A stretch of 64,000 bases of DNA. Origin: Candidozyma auris. Taxonomy: Eukaryota > Ascomycota > Pichiomycetes > Serinales > Metschnikowiaceae. The DNA is taken from assembly GCF_003013715.1 (NCBI RefSeq), contig NC_072816.1, positions 62,001-126,000 of the forward strand. The letters are read 5' to 3'. A model generated the notes under the pieces. The model searched no databases, was not told the origin of the DNA, and saw only the letters and a program-made list of their open reading frames with translations. A program made the translations under genes and the position numbers. Positions 31,929 through 42,004 of this stretch are shown in pieces; position 1 is the first letter of the stretch; each line of letters starts with the position of its first letter.

Positions 31929-32789
31929 CTAGTGACCATTGGCTATACTGTAGAAGGTGTCCTTCCCAATGTCGGTGATTTTCTTAACCAAGATTCTATG
32001 ACTCGGTAGTTTTGGGTCGTCGCAAAGAGAGCGGAGCTTGAGCACAAACTCATAACACTCGTAGCACTCATCTGCAGAGACGCTGAGGTATTCTTGTAGA
32101 TAGTTTTTGGGCAAGACAATGGTATCGAGATCGCCAAACTTCTTCTTGGCCTCCTCCACTGTAAGGATTAACATGGCTCCGTACAAAGTGTATATGTCGA
32201 AGACTATGAGAACGGGTAAGGCACTTAAGAGTTCAATCTTCGATGTAGTTATCTTGAGGATGTCTCGGAGCTTTTCGTAAAACCCGTTGCCTTCGGTTTT
32301 TTCCGGTATGTTTTCAAAAGCTCCTCTGTTAGCTCATACGGAAGATCCACAGACACTTCGAAGTTAAGGTTCTTCAAAATAACTTCTTCTATAGAGAAGC
32401 TGGTCTCGCCAGCTCCAGAAAGTACTGGAAAGCTGGTCAATCTTTTTACCTGGATGCTTGATCTGGCAACCTGTTAGTGCAATCTTGTCTGGAGGTCGAT
32501 AAGTATCGTGTAACTTGCACGAGATGGCCACCGCAGCGCATGCAACAAAATACTTTGATGTGGTTATTGGCATTCGCATATAAAAGCGGTGGATGTATAT
32601 GGTGGCAGCTAAAATTGTTCTTCCGTCGAGCTTAAGCGCCGACGCTAATCTCACTAGAAAGTCGTATATCAGCTCGTACACCTTGAGGATTTGAGGCAAA
32701 GTCATCTGTTTTCGTGACGGGCACTTATTGAGCACGTCATCGCCGCTGAAGATCCACGTATTATGGAACGGTTCAGCCTCTTCGGTCAT
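31929..32789 (-). CDS. cyclin K / Ctk2-type cyclin (two frame breaks)
   Basis: Start at ATG 32789 (TEEAEPFHNTW). Three successive frames give one cyclin of about 287 aa. The first cyclin box has WIFSGDD, SRKQMTL, ILAATIYIHRFYMRMPITTS and FVACAAVAISCKLHDTY, then FWSWRDQLLY. Next comes EEVILKNLNFEVSVDLPYEL, the end of box one. The second box, in the third frame, has LSALPVLIVFDIYTLYGAM. Breaks lie near 32384-32393 (one extra or two missing bases) and in the six-base run at 32297-32302 (one missing). The sequence resembles cyclin K and T and yeast Ctk2/Bur2, partners of CDKs that phosphorylate the RNA polymerase II C-terminal domain. I cannot choose between CTK2 and BUR2. Convergent with TAF3. 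Confidence 0.68.
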
Positions 32790-33774
32790 CAAGCGCTGGT
32801 GTGTGAGTAGTTGGTAGTTGATGATGAGCGTTGATGTTTCGCGCAGTAGTAGATGGAAGAGAGAGAAAGTTAGGTGGGTAGTCTCGAGGCAGAGATGTGT
32901 TTCGAAGAATGCTGAGTAAGGATTGTTTGTAAGCTGAGACCCAATAGCCGACTGAACTTATTGAATTTTCTATCCACTAGGGGTGTCAGCCAGGCGCACT
33001 GGTTGCAAAATTCATGATGCTTGATAGATGATGACAGTATTTGAATAAAATGTCATTTCCAATGGATATCTTGAGTACAATGCAATATTATGATGACCTT
33101 GTTTTTATTTTTTTTTCTTTTTCTTTTCTTTAAAAAAAATAGCATGTGGCTAAACTATGGAGGATAATTGGGCTAAAGCGCAGTGTATGCATCTTGCTCT
33201 GTCAGACTCCCGGCCTCAGGTGTAAGATTGATTTGACATACAGACCACAATATAGCAATATTTTGAAAACTCAATTATTGTATTAAGCATTTAGCATAAT
33301 TGTATTAGAGTTTTTAACCTTTAGCTGATCCATTGGTCTCTTCTAGTCGTTACTCGCGCTATAGAGGCAGTCCACCTTCCAAGTTTTACGACAAAGTAGT
33401 GCCATTTGAGACTATGAAAGTGAAGAAATAGAGGGGCCAGCAATAATACTAGTATCTACACTCTTAGGCTCGTTTTTCAAAGACTCACAAGTAGTCTTCT
33501 CAATAGCTGCGAAAGGCTGTTGAGTAGATTACCAGCCACCTTCCACACAATTGCAACGACAATACCACGTACTTGATTGAAGTACTCATTCTTCAATACT
33601 ATACATATATATATATACATATTTATATATATTTTTCCTGAAGTCCGAGAAATTAACTGTGATCCTAGCTTAGTGGCTCCTGCTTGCACGTGACCACACT
33701 TTGAAAAAAAATCTCTATCCATCTCGACATCTAAACCTTTAAACTCCAAACACTTGAGGCCCTTCTTTCCAGCC
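32790..33774. other. intergenic, divergent cyclin / eIF3f promoter region
   Basis: No gene. AT-rich, with a T-rich tract followed by eight As at about 33101-33139 and an (AT)n tract near 33600-33636. A GCAACC variant of the recurrent motif lies at 32998-33009 (-). A CACGTG E-box lies at 33687-33692. Confidence 0.65.
33687..33692 (+). promoter_or_regulatory. E-box CACGTGAC before eIF3f
   Basis: CACGTG followed by AC (GTCACGTG on the minus strand), the full Cbf1 consensus, 83 bp before the eIF3f ATG. Inferred site. Confidence 0.5.
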
Positions 33775-34747
33775 ATGTCTGACTCGTATATGCACTTGTT
33801 CAGACCCACAGTGGCTGCTCTGCTGCCCCCTCGGGCCCTTCGACAGTCACGGTGAAAATTCACAATTCGGCGTTGTTCCTGATCTTGGAGATCGTGTCCA
33901 AGCAGGTGCTCAAGGAGAACCAAAATAAAAGAATTATCGGAACATTGCTTGGTGTCCGCTCTGATGACGGCAGTAGCGTCGAAGTGAGAGACGCCTTCAT
34001 GGTCCCATGTATGGAGACAGGCGACTCCATCTCCATCGAGGACCACACCCACAAGACCCTTTACCAATTATATAAGAAAGCTCATCCTAAGGAATTTGTG
34101 CTTGGATGGTTCGATGCTTTTGACACCATCGACGGCTCAACCGGTTTGATTCATGATTTCTATTCCAAAGGTGCCGACAGAGCATACCCATTCCCAGCCA
34201 TTTTCTTGAACGTGTCGTTCTTGAAAGGAGATCAAATCAGCGAGCCTCAGTTGACTACTTACATTGGTGCCGCCATTGGAAAACCAGGTCAGGTGCAGAG
34301 AATTGGATGGAAGACGACTTCCACCACCAACTCGTACATCTTCAGTCCTGTTCCCCACCAAGTGATCACCAGCACAGTTTCGAGAAATTGGCGTTGAATT
34401 TACTCCACAATACCTCCCAAAAGGACAACAGCGTGATTTTGCAGCAACACGAGGAAGGATTGGCTACGTTGCAGAGAGAAATCGGCGCTGTGACTACCGA
34501 ATTGAGCCAGTTGTTGCACTACCTCGACCACATGTCAGGCACAGACTCCGACGTGGACTTGTTGCGGACCTTGAGCAACACCTTATTGAACAAGCCAACG
34601 TCATTGTCGGACTTGAGGCTGTTGAAGGAACACTTCCAGTCGCACAACCAGGATATCGTTATGATTGAGTTTTTGACGAGAGCAGTCAAGGAGCAGATCG
34701 AGTTGATTGCCCGTGCGTCATCGGAGGCCGAGAAGGCCATTGCATAG
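33775..34747 (+). CDS. translation initiation factor eIF3 subunit f (two frame breaks)
   Basis: About 324 aa once read through. An MPN-domain subunit of the eIF3 complex. After a short Ala/Ser/Pro-rich N-terminus come TVKIHNSALFLILEIVSKQ, RIIGTLLGVRSDDGS, a diverged MPN loop (VLGWFDAFDTIDGSTGLIHD) without the JAMM metal ligands, SEPQLTTYIGAAIGKPG and a helical tail (FEKLALNLL, then TTELSQLLHYLDHM). Frame breaks: one missing base near 33817-33822, and one near 34368-34380, where VPHQVITS joins FEKLALN. S. cerevisiae has no eIF3f, so its presence separates this yeast from that lineage. Retained in many CTG-clade and filamentous fungi. Confidence 0.88.
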
Positions 34748-35705
34748 ACGAAAGCATGGCCGTCCACAGGCACAGAGAAGGGGGAATGCTAGAGGACGTA
34801 TCAGTGTACCAAATAGAACCAATAATACGCATACAGGGAGGCAAAGTAGGCAATGAACGGGAGGGTCGAATAAACGACTTATGCAACACCAGAATGTAGT
34901 TTCAAAGTGCAGAAACAACCAAAGGATTTGATTGTCAGGCAATAACCAAAAACAGTCAGTAAAATATCGGCTTCTTATGGTATCGCACCTCTTGAATGGC
35001 GTAATGGCTGCAAATCATCGCCAACATTGATCACCACAAGAGCTTGATCGAGCCAAGCCCGACGAAAATTTCATGAAATACCAGCTGAGCCATACACATG
35101 ACCGACATCGATTTACGACAAATCAGATGCAGAAGATCCTAAAAAAAGCAAAGGTGGTAGAGAAGGCAGAGGGGATTGTATGGGGAAAGGGAAAACGGGG
35201 TAGAGCGATAAAAGTGTGTGGGTTAGCGAGGAGGAAGAAAAAAAAAAGTGTGGAGTGCGATCAGCCAGAGGAGAGGAGGGGGAGGGTAGTGTGAACCACC
35301 AGCAAAAGCTTCATAGAGAAAAAAAGCGTTCAAGACGAGGAATAGAAGCTAAAGTGTATTACACAGTTTTCAAGGGATTGCCAAAAAACGGCAAAAATTT
35401 AGATCCTACTCGATTTTTCACTTTTTCAAGTCTGCTCTGGACCGCTTTTCGTCGGCTGAGGGCATTTTTCTACCGACAGGCCCCAGCGCCATTTTTTTCC
35501 TTCCCTTTTCGCCTCCAGCGGGGAGGCAGGACAAAAGTCTCTGCCTAGCAGATACGCACCGGCGCTGCCAGCCTGTGTGCATCCTCCGAACCTCCCAGAC
35601 GATAAGATAAAAAGCCATTGATGTGGCATTATGGCAGCGAGCCTTGTATAATTTTTTTTTCAAATCCCAACACTTCCAGCACCCTACACAACTATTAATC
35701 TAAAA
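34748..35705. other. intergenic between eIF3f and the unrecognised gene at 35.7 kb
   Basis: No gene seen. One recurrent-motif copy at 35003-35014 (-). Purine-rich stretches around 35150-35290 create Lys/Arg/Glu-rich open frames that look accidental. Confidence 0.55.
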
Positions 35706-36407
35706 ATGGGCCGCAGATTTTCCGCGGGCGACGTCGACAGGGTCAAGCCCTGGACGCTCACAAGAGAGCAGACTATAGATCTCATGGAGCGAAGACAGGA
35801 GGCAGCGGTGATGCGGTACGTGCGGGAGCTTGCAACATTGGGGGAAGAAAACGAGTGGCACGTTGATGTGCCCCGGAAAAGGGCAAAATCCGCCAGAGAA
35901 GGTGCGCTGGGAATGGCTGCAAAACCCGGGGCGGTGGACTTTGGCAAGATGAACTCGGCCCAGATCGCCAGTGTCATGCAAGGCGAGCAGACGATGATGG
36001 AGATTAAATTGCAGCTGAAGGTGGAGAGCCTAAGGGCAGAGAAGCTAAGGCGGAGGTACGAGTGTGTCCTTTTAAACAGCTGCGCTAACAGACCTCTAGA
36101 GCTGCTCACGCATCTCTTCATTGGTTCAAAAAGAACGACACCAATAGACAATCACCCCAAGGAAAGGACAGGGAAAGATCATGGCCAATGTAACAAATTG
36201 GATCCAGCTTTGAGGACTGAACTATCTGTGTCACATAGCCTCCATTCTTGCCTGCGACTGCCTCTTGTGCTGAAGCTGCCTGGGACACATCTGTGGCTAT
36301 ATTGTACCGCAACCAGCCCATGTCACACAAGTCCTGGGTTCATGTTCAATCGTAACTCATATAGGGTGTATTGTTGTAGAGCCTACAACTGCATTTGTTT
36401 CACATAA
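35706..36407 (+). CDS. unrecognised protein; only the 5' half looks coding
   Basis: Open for 233 codons. The first ~118 residues look like a real, charged helical protein: WTLTREQTIDLMERRQEAAV, then PRKRAKSAREG, DFGKMNSAQIASVMQGEQ and LQLKVESLRAEKLRRR. After about 36055 the composition changes to Cys-, His- and Ser-rich text with no domain character, so the true end may be near 36060-36120, through a frame break or a splice. A GTACGA at 36055 and AACAG at 36087-36091 would make an intron of only about 37 nt, shorter than RAD23's and unlikely. The frame also spans an exact minus-strand copy of the recurrent motif (35912-35923). I do not recognise a family. Confidence 0.4.
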   Translation: MGRRFSAGDVDRVKPWTLTREQTIDLMERRQEAAVMRYVRELATLGEENEWHVDVPRKRAKSAREGALGMAAKPGAVDFGKMNSAQIASVMQGEQTMMEIKLQLKVESLRAEKLRRRYECVLLNSCANRPLELLTHLFIGSKRTTPIDNHPKERTGKDHGQCNKLDPALRTELSVSHSLHSCLRLPLVLKLPGTHLWLYCTATSPCHTSPGFMFNRNSYRVYCCRAYNCICFT

Positions 36408-37428
36408 TGAAATACCACATACTACCGCCCCTGGCATTTCTCAGCTCCAATTCACACTACTTTCTCAGTCCCTCTTCTTTCACCTCCATTTCTCTCCGCA
36501 AGGGGTGCCTACGCGAAGTGATCATCCCTTCATCTACACATTTGTTTATCTCTCATTGGTGAGCATTGTTGGAATGTTCGCTGCGTTAATTTTGTCTCTT
36601 TGTTATGGACCCCGCAACTGATACTGTGGTCTGGTCCTGACGTCAGTGGCAGATGCGATAAGCTTGTGTAGGAACATATACATTGAAATAAGCGCGAGTA
36701 GGGGCAGCTCTTTCGTCGAGGTTAGAAAGGGGTCGTAAAGAAGCGACGAATAGAAGAAGAGAAATTGCTTTGGGAAGGTTTGGAAACAAACTCCGGCCGT
36801 TTTACCTTCTGGCCCCTTTATAGAGTAGTTGAGGGAAGGTTGTAGGAGACTCTTTTGGGGCTTATGGGCGATTGCAATGGTGATTCTCCATACAGAGTCT
36901 TTGGAAGAAGTATTGAAAGGGTGAAGAAGACAAAAGACTACTAAGACACTATGCTGGTTGTTGTGTTCAGTGACTGAAATGTAGTTTTTGCAGGAACTCT
37001 TGCGAAAGTTTACCCTGTAAGAAACCTTCCCAAGCTAAGAAGAAAACAAGAAAAATAAAAACAAAACCTTTGAATGACCGCCATTTCACAAATTAACTCA
37101 TGATGTTCAATTATTGACAACTTTCCGGCTACTTGTCCTAATCTTCATACCTGTATTTGTCCCTTGTCTCCTACACTGTTCTTCGTTTCGTAGAGAAGAA
37201 GCATCCCAAGGAACGATCTAGCGCTGTAGACCCCGAAAAGGGCCTTAAAAATCGGTAAAATAGCAAATCCTCTTCCAACATTTATCTAGTCCTCTCTCCT
37301 TCCATATCCTTCCTGTTGCTGTATGAACCCAAATTGACTCACGGCATCTACATACTGAATCTCGCGGTCTGCAGCCATTTTGCAACCATTTCCATCCTTC
37401 ACTTCCTCTCCACCAAAACCCACCAGCC
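36408..37428. other. intergenic before the chitin deacetylase
   Basis: About 1 kb with no gene. Ends with a tandem motif pair at 37368-37379 (TCTGCAGCCATT) and 37379-37390 (TTTGCAACCATT), the same 11-bp offset as at 3593. The pair ends 38 bp before the ATG. Confidence 0.6.
37368..37390 (+). promoter_or_regulatory. tandem pair of recurrent motif close to a start codon
   Basis: TCTGCAGCCATT then TTTGCAACCATT, overlapping by one base with an 11-bp period, 38-60 bp before the chitin deacetylase ATG. It could act as a promoter element or lie in the leader RNA. Confidence 0.45.
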
Positions 37429-38355
37429 ATGCAATTCTTTGTATTCTTGGCCTCTGCAGCTCTCGCAAGCCCCCTAGTCCGCCCTTCGTTCCAACTGTTC
37501 CAACCAAAGGTGGCCGCCACTAACAATGGGCCCTTGCCGGTGCCCAAGTGGCTCTCTGACTTCACTGGAATCAAGGAATGGCCAGGCTTGGACCCTCCCT
37601 ACATCCCCATGGACTTTATCAAGTTCGATGACTTGCCTCCCCAGCTGGACTCGTGGAAACGTAATCTTGGCGAGTGCCCTCGCCACGTTAACACCAGAGA
37701 AGTGTGCTCTTTTGACTGTGGGAACTGCGCTGCTCACGACGATGTTTACTCGTGCCCAAAGCTCAGTCAAACGTTTGACGATGGCCCAACCCATTTTACT
37801 CCTGTGTTGACCAGCAGCCTTAGAAGTAAAGCCACTTTCTTCACCATTGGCTTGAACGTCGTCAAGTTCCCCAAAATTTACAGAGACACCGCCGACAAGG
37901 GCCACATCATGGCGTCCCACACCTGGTCGCATCCATTCTTGCCTTCTCTTAGTAATGAACAGATCGTCGCCCAGCTCCAGTGGTCGATTTGGGCCATGAA
38001 TGCCACCTACGGCCACTTGCCCAAGTGGTTCCGGCCACCTTACGGTGGCATCGACAACAGAGTTCGTGCAATAGTACGCCAGTTTGGCATGCAGCTGGTG
38101 CTTTGGGACTACGACACGAGAGACTGGCTGTTGGTTGCAGATGCTCTGAAGCACGACAGCGAAGTGATCAATGGCGTGTTGCAGTACAAGCGCAGCAATG
38201 GCGGCAGAGGCTTGATTTTGGAGCACGACTCCACCAGGCGGACTGTTGATGTTGGTGTAAAGCTTCAGAAGGCCATGGGGCCTGACCAGCTTACCGTGCC
38301 GCAGTGTGTTGGAGGCATCAACTACATCAAGTCCTTTGGGAAGCCAAATATCTAA
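37429..38355 (+). CDS. chitin deacetylase (carbohydrate esterase family 4)
   Basis: 308 aa, like yeast Cda1/Cda2 (301/312). A secretion signal (QFFVFLASAALASP, cut near residue 15-17) leads to a Cys-containing linker and the NodB-type domain. CE4 motifs are visible: TFDDGPTHFTPVL (about 115-127, catalytic Asp and metal Asp), SHTWSHP (about 164, metal His pair), RPPYGGIDNRVRA, LWDYDTRDW and LILEHD. It removes acetyl groups from chitin to make chitosan, chiefly for the ascospore wall in S. cerevisiae. S. cerevisiae has a tandem CDA1-CDA2 pair; only one copy is visible here. The frame is intact. Confidence 0.92.
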   Translation: MQFFVFLASAALASPLVRPSFQLFQPKVAATNNGPLPVPKWLSDFTGIKEWPGLDPPYIPMDFIKFDDLPPQLDSWKRNLGECPRHVNTREVCSFDCGNCAAHDDVYSCPKLSQTFDDGPTHFTPVLTSSLRSKATFFTIGLNVVKFPKIYRDTADKGHIMASHTWSHPFLPSLSNEQIVAQLQWSIWAMNATYGHLPKWFRPPYGGIDNRVRAIVRQFGMQLVLWDYDTRDWLLVADALKHDSEVINGVLQYKRSNGGRGLILEHDSTRRTVDVGVKLQKAMGPDQLTVPQCVGGINYIKSFGKPNI

Positions 38356-40191
38356 ACGGGAGGAGTTTTTGGAGGAGAATGGGTTCTGCTCGTTTAGTGT
38401 TGAATTAATTATGTATGAAATAGTCGTTTGTATGAGGCAGTGCTAAAGGCTCGAGTAAAAGTAGCTGTGATAGCGTTCAATGTGCTCTAGAACAGTGGTA
38501 GCTGTTGTTCAGTCCAGGCCATTGAAGCACTGCAAGCGATTGCTCCGTTATGCTGTCGAGCTAATAACTATGCCAACGATAAAGATTCATATCAGTCGGA
38601 AGGTTTGTGGCCCAAATACCTTTTCGGGTCTTCTCAGGCTGTAGTAGACCCAATTTGCAGCCATTTACAAACACACAAAACTCTCTCTTTTTTTGACAAA
38701 ACAACACCTCTCAAAAACTTTTGTCTTAGAATAGTCAGCAACCACTAATCTATCCAAAATTTGATATTTCATACCCTACCCCAACGATCTCTTCGGGAGT
38801 CCCACTTTAGTCCCCCATGCAGTACTCCGCCAGTACTATATCAGACACCGAGAATGCTTCCTTTTACACATCAAAAAGGTCCGCCCTTTCTTCCCATCTA
38901 CTTGTTTGCTGTGTGTTTCTTAACGAATCTCGGTTTAGTATAGGCATCGGAGCCTCTGCAGACACACCATATCGTGGGGCAGTGAACCTTGACGCGTCCA
39001 ATTGGTACGTGCCAGTTTGAATCTGACAAGATTGTTGTGGAGCTGATTTTCGTGAAACTTTTGAGGACAAAACACCCTTGGAGATCTTTGCATGTTCTGA
39101 TTTGTTTTCAATGGTCTGGTTCAGTCGTGTTGAGGCTTCTCTTCTCGAGTTTTCTTGACAAGGCTAACCAAGGGTTCTTGGACCCTATCTGGGCATAGGC
39201 ATCTGGTTTTCTAAGAAACCCAGACACCACCTAAGAAACTGATGAAGGCCTTTAAGTGGGTTCCTAGTTGGCTTGTAGCTTTCTACATGGCGTTTCTGAG
39301 GCCTTGTGGCGCCTTGAGTTCGTGTGAGCAATTGCAGTTGGTTTTGGATATACTATCCTGATTGGCTGCGAATCTCCATTAGAATCGCTCCTAGATTGTC
39401 ATAGAGACACCACTCAGCCCACAAAAGGAAATCTTATTGTTTTTCTGTATATGCTGTGTGGTGGCTCCGGCTCTGGCAATTCTAATTGGTTGTATGTTCT
39501 AGCTCAAGTGCAGCTTTCACGACTCTTGTACCCGCGAGCTCCTGTGACGAGAAAAGCGAAATTTGCATCCAGTATGGAAGCTACAAAGCTGCTTAGAATC
39601 CTTAAGCTTTCTGGTCTTTTTCACCCGACCCCCGTTACAGTTGCAAATTTCACCAATTCCACTGTTCTCAGACCTTTTGCTTTGACCTTTTTGTTTTCTA
39701 GGCAAAACACGGCTCTTAACAGGCCTCGAAAAGGTAAATGCCTCCCAGTTACTCCAGGAAGCCTTCCCTGACTTCACAAAAAGAGCGTGCTAATATTGAC
39801 GACGGTGTTTTTGAGAATCTCACAAGATTGGCTTCTTTGACAACTTCGAAGAAGGTCCCATTGAAGATCCAGATGGTCTGTGTGAGTAGACTCGACTTTC
39901 CGATCTGGCGGACTGCTCAGTGCACACATACTTGTACGATTGCATGAAAGCATGGGCTGTCTGGGTCTGGGGTCTAAAACAAATGTTTCATTGGTCTCGT
40001 CCGCAAACGGGTATCACTTGCAACGAGTGTCTGCGACATGAGCTACCTTGGCTAACTTGAATTGAGCGCACGGGCAGTAATGGGGAGTTTCTCTTTCTTT
40101 CGTAAGTATATGTCTTATAGGGCACATTTGATTAAATTACTAACTAGCGACCTGTGGCAGTAATGCCCAGGCAGTTTCTATAATACCTATC
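38356..40191. other. long intergenic region with scattered coding-like fragments
   Basis: About 1.8 kb between the chitin deacetylase and the YCP4-like gene. Recurrent-motif copies lie at 38654-38665 (+) and 39361-39372 (-). Short frames look slightly protein-like (38817-39020 beginning MQYSASTISDTENASFYTSK; 39738-39900 with IDDGVFENLTRLASLTTSKK), but they do not join into a gene I can defend. Either a decayed or badly sequenced gene, or plain non-coding DNA. Confidence 0.4.
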
Positions 40192-40989
40192 TTACATAAT
40201 TACACACTTGGCACATCCAGTCTTCTCGGATTCAGCGGGCGATGGTGCCTCTTTCTTCTGAACTCTTTGTGGCTGACTTTGAGGTTTGTTAGAATTGGAA
40301 CTTTGCTCGCTGGAGTCGACTTGCTTCTCTTTGGTAACCTTGGAAGCCTCAGTGGCAGCAGGTTTTTCACTTTTTTTAGCAGCAGCTACGATCTTGACTG
40401 CGCTCTGTGCAAAAGTTTCACCTTGAACTCTGGCTATTCTCAACTCCAACTCAGATGGCTGTCTGGAACCATCAGCACCAGCAAAAGTGGAAGCACCATA
40501 TGGGGTACCACCATGTGGCTCTTCCAAGTTGGTGATGTCTGCGAAAGCTTTGCCGTATCCTAATGGGATGTACACCATTCCGTGGTGGGCAACGTATGAG
40601 AAGAAGTTTCTCATAGTCATCTCCTGACCACCGCCAGAAGAAGAAGTAGAAACGAAGGTACCAACAGGTTTGCGGAACAAGCCCCCCAGCGTCCAAAGAC
40701 CGCCAGTTTGACCCAAGAGATCAATCAATTGGGCGGGCAAATTGCCAAATCTAGTTGGGTAGCCAAAGAGGAAAGCGTCGTACTCCGTCATTTTTTCAGG
40801 AGTTGCAAGGGGATAGTTTGGTTTTTCTGGAGCATGGAGCATTTTCAAGGTCTCCTTTGGAAGAGTCTCAGGAACTTGCAAAATGTCGACCTTGGACACT
40901 TTGCCAGAGGACTCAAGGCCTTCCTTGACTGCCTTGGCCAATGTGAGGATATGACCATAAGTGGAGTAGTAGATGATGGCTACCTTCAT
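40192..40989 (-). CDS. YCP4: flavodoxin-like quinone reductase, Ycp4 type with CaaX end
   Basis: 265 aa. WrbA-type flavodoxin-like fold: phosphate loop YYSTYGHILTLA (about 8-19), PTRFGNLPAQ (about 78-87), FVSTSSSGGGQE (about 112-123) and HHGMVYIPLGYG for FMN binding. After the ~195-aa domain comes a Ser/Gln/Lys-rich tail of about 65 aa ending GCAKCVIM. The final CVIM is a CaaX box, and the second Cys three residues earlier could be palmitoylated, so plasma-membrane attachment is likely. In C. albicans, Pst1, Pst2, Pst3 and Ycp4 reduce ubiquinone and limit lipid peroxidation. Divergent from the PST-like gene with a 414-bp shared promoter carrying Yap1-type sites. The frame is intact. Confidence 0.85.
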   Translation of the reverse strand: MKVAIIYYSTYGHILTLAKAVKEGLESSGKVSKVDILQVPETLPKETLKMLHAPEKPNYPLATPEKMTEYDAFLFGYPTRFGNLPAQLIDLLGQTGGLWTLGGLFRKPVGTFVSTSSSGGGQEMTMRNFFSYVAHHGMVYIPLGYGKAFADITNLEEPHGGTPYGASTFAGADGSRQPSELELRIARVQGETFAQSAVKIVAAAKKSEKPAATEASKVTKEKQVDSSEQSSNSNKPQSQPQRVQKKEAPSPAESEKTGCAKCVIM

Positions 40990-41403
40990 TTTGTTGATAG
41001 AAAGAAAAAAAAGTAAATTAGAGGATTTCGAACCACATAAATGGCTGCACCTACAAGGGATGTCGAAGAATGTTATCTCAGAAGGATTACCGATTAAAGA
41101 TGCTTTTTACAGAAAATTACTAAACTCTGCATGACAAATATTTGTCAAGGCTGCGTTGCTCACGTTATCTGCAGTATCCGATCGCTTAGAATTAGTATAA
41201 TTCCTGCACAAAGCTACTTTCGCTACGTCAATATTTACTAACTGTTAGTAAATGTGCAGTGGATGGCTAAAGAATGTTTCAGCAAGCTTCCGAATGCATC
41301 AATCCTGCTGACAAGTCGAGCCGTGCTGATAGAGATATAAGAGTACGTGAAATTCTGTAACTCTTCGACATCAACAAGAAAAACAAAAAAAAGAACTCTT
41401 ACA
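40990..41403. promoter_or_regulatory. divergent YCP4 / PST promoter with Yap1-type sites
   Basis: 414 bp between two oxidant-response flavoproteins transcribed away from each other. It holds TTACTAA at 41117-41123, a perfect 10-bp inverted repeat at 41233-41253 containing TTACTAA and TTAGTAA, and a GCAGCCATT motif half at about 41040-41051 (-). Yap1/Cap1 proteins bind TTACTAA-type sites in yeasts. Confidence 0.6.
41233..41253. promoter_or_regulatory. perfect inverted repeat of two Yap1/Cap1 response elements
   Basis: ATTTACTAAC, one T, then GTTAGTAAAT: two 10-bp arms in exact dyad symmetry, each with a TTACTAA core. It sits 151 bp before the PST-like ATG and 244 bp before the YCP4 ATG. Two head-to-head sites suggest strong oxidant control of both genes (inferred). 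Confidence 0.6.
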
Positions 41404-42004
41404 ATGGCTCCCAAAGTTGCTATTATCATTTACTCAATGTACCACCATGTCGCTACCATGGCCGAGTCCGTCAAAAAAGGTGTCGAGGCTGCTGGCGGTA
41501 AGGCTGACATTTACCAGATCCCAGAGACGTTGTCTGAGGAGGTGTTGGGCAAGATGGGTGCTCCAGCCAAGCCTAACTACCCAATCGCCACATTGGACAC
41601 CTTGACCAGCTACGACGCCTTCTTGTTCGGTATCCCCACTAGATTCGGCAACTACCCTGCCCAGTGGAAGACTTTCTGGGACTCCACCGGTGGCTTGTGG
41701 GCTCTGGGTGCTCTTTACGGTAAGGTTGCTGGTATTTTCGTTTCCACCGGTACCCCAGGTGGTGGTCAGAAACCACCGTTGTCAACGCCTTGTCTGTGTT
41801 GGTGCACCACGGTATCATCTACGTGCCATTGGGCTACGCCAAGGCATTTGGCCAGATCACCAACTTGAATGAGGTGCACGGCTCTTCTCCATACGGTGCT
41901 GGCAGTTTCGCTGGTGCTGACGGATCCAGACAGCCTTCTTCTTTGGAATTGAGATTGCCGAGATCCAGGGCCGTTCTTTCTACGAGACCATCCAGAAATT
42001 TTAG
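41404..42004 (+). CDS. flavodoxin-like quinone reductase, Pst2/Pst3 type (two frame breaks)
   Basis: About 200 aa once read through. Begins [20 protein letters not shown]; the FMN-binding parts are intact: [17 protein letters not shown] and [11 protein letters not shown]. One base is missing near 41768-41772. The next frame reads [19 protein letters not shown] and [19 protein letters not shown] second base is missing near 41945-41950, after which the reading ends [14 protein letters not shown] and TAG at 42002-42004, as in the intact paralogue at 42571. Both lesions are missing bases. Whether the gene is functional depends on whether they are real. Likely role: NAD(P)H:quinone reduction under oxidative stress at the membrane. 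Confidence 0.82.

Noticed and set aside
35073..35548. Overlapping Lys/Arg/Glu-rich open frames
   Set aside because: They come from purine-rich non-coding DNA and have no domain character.
41008..41025. GGTTCGAAATCC on the minus strand as a tRNA B-box
   Set aside because: T-stem does not pair and no A-box lies at the right distance; it is promoter DNA of YCP4.
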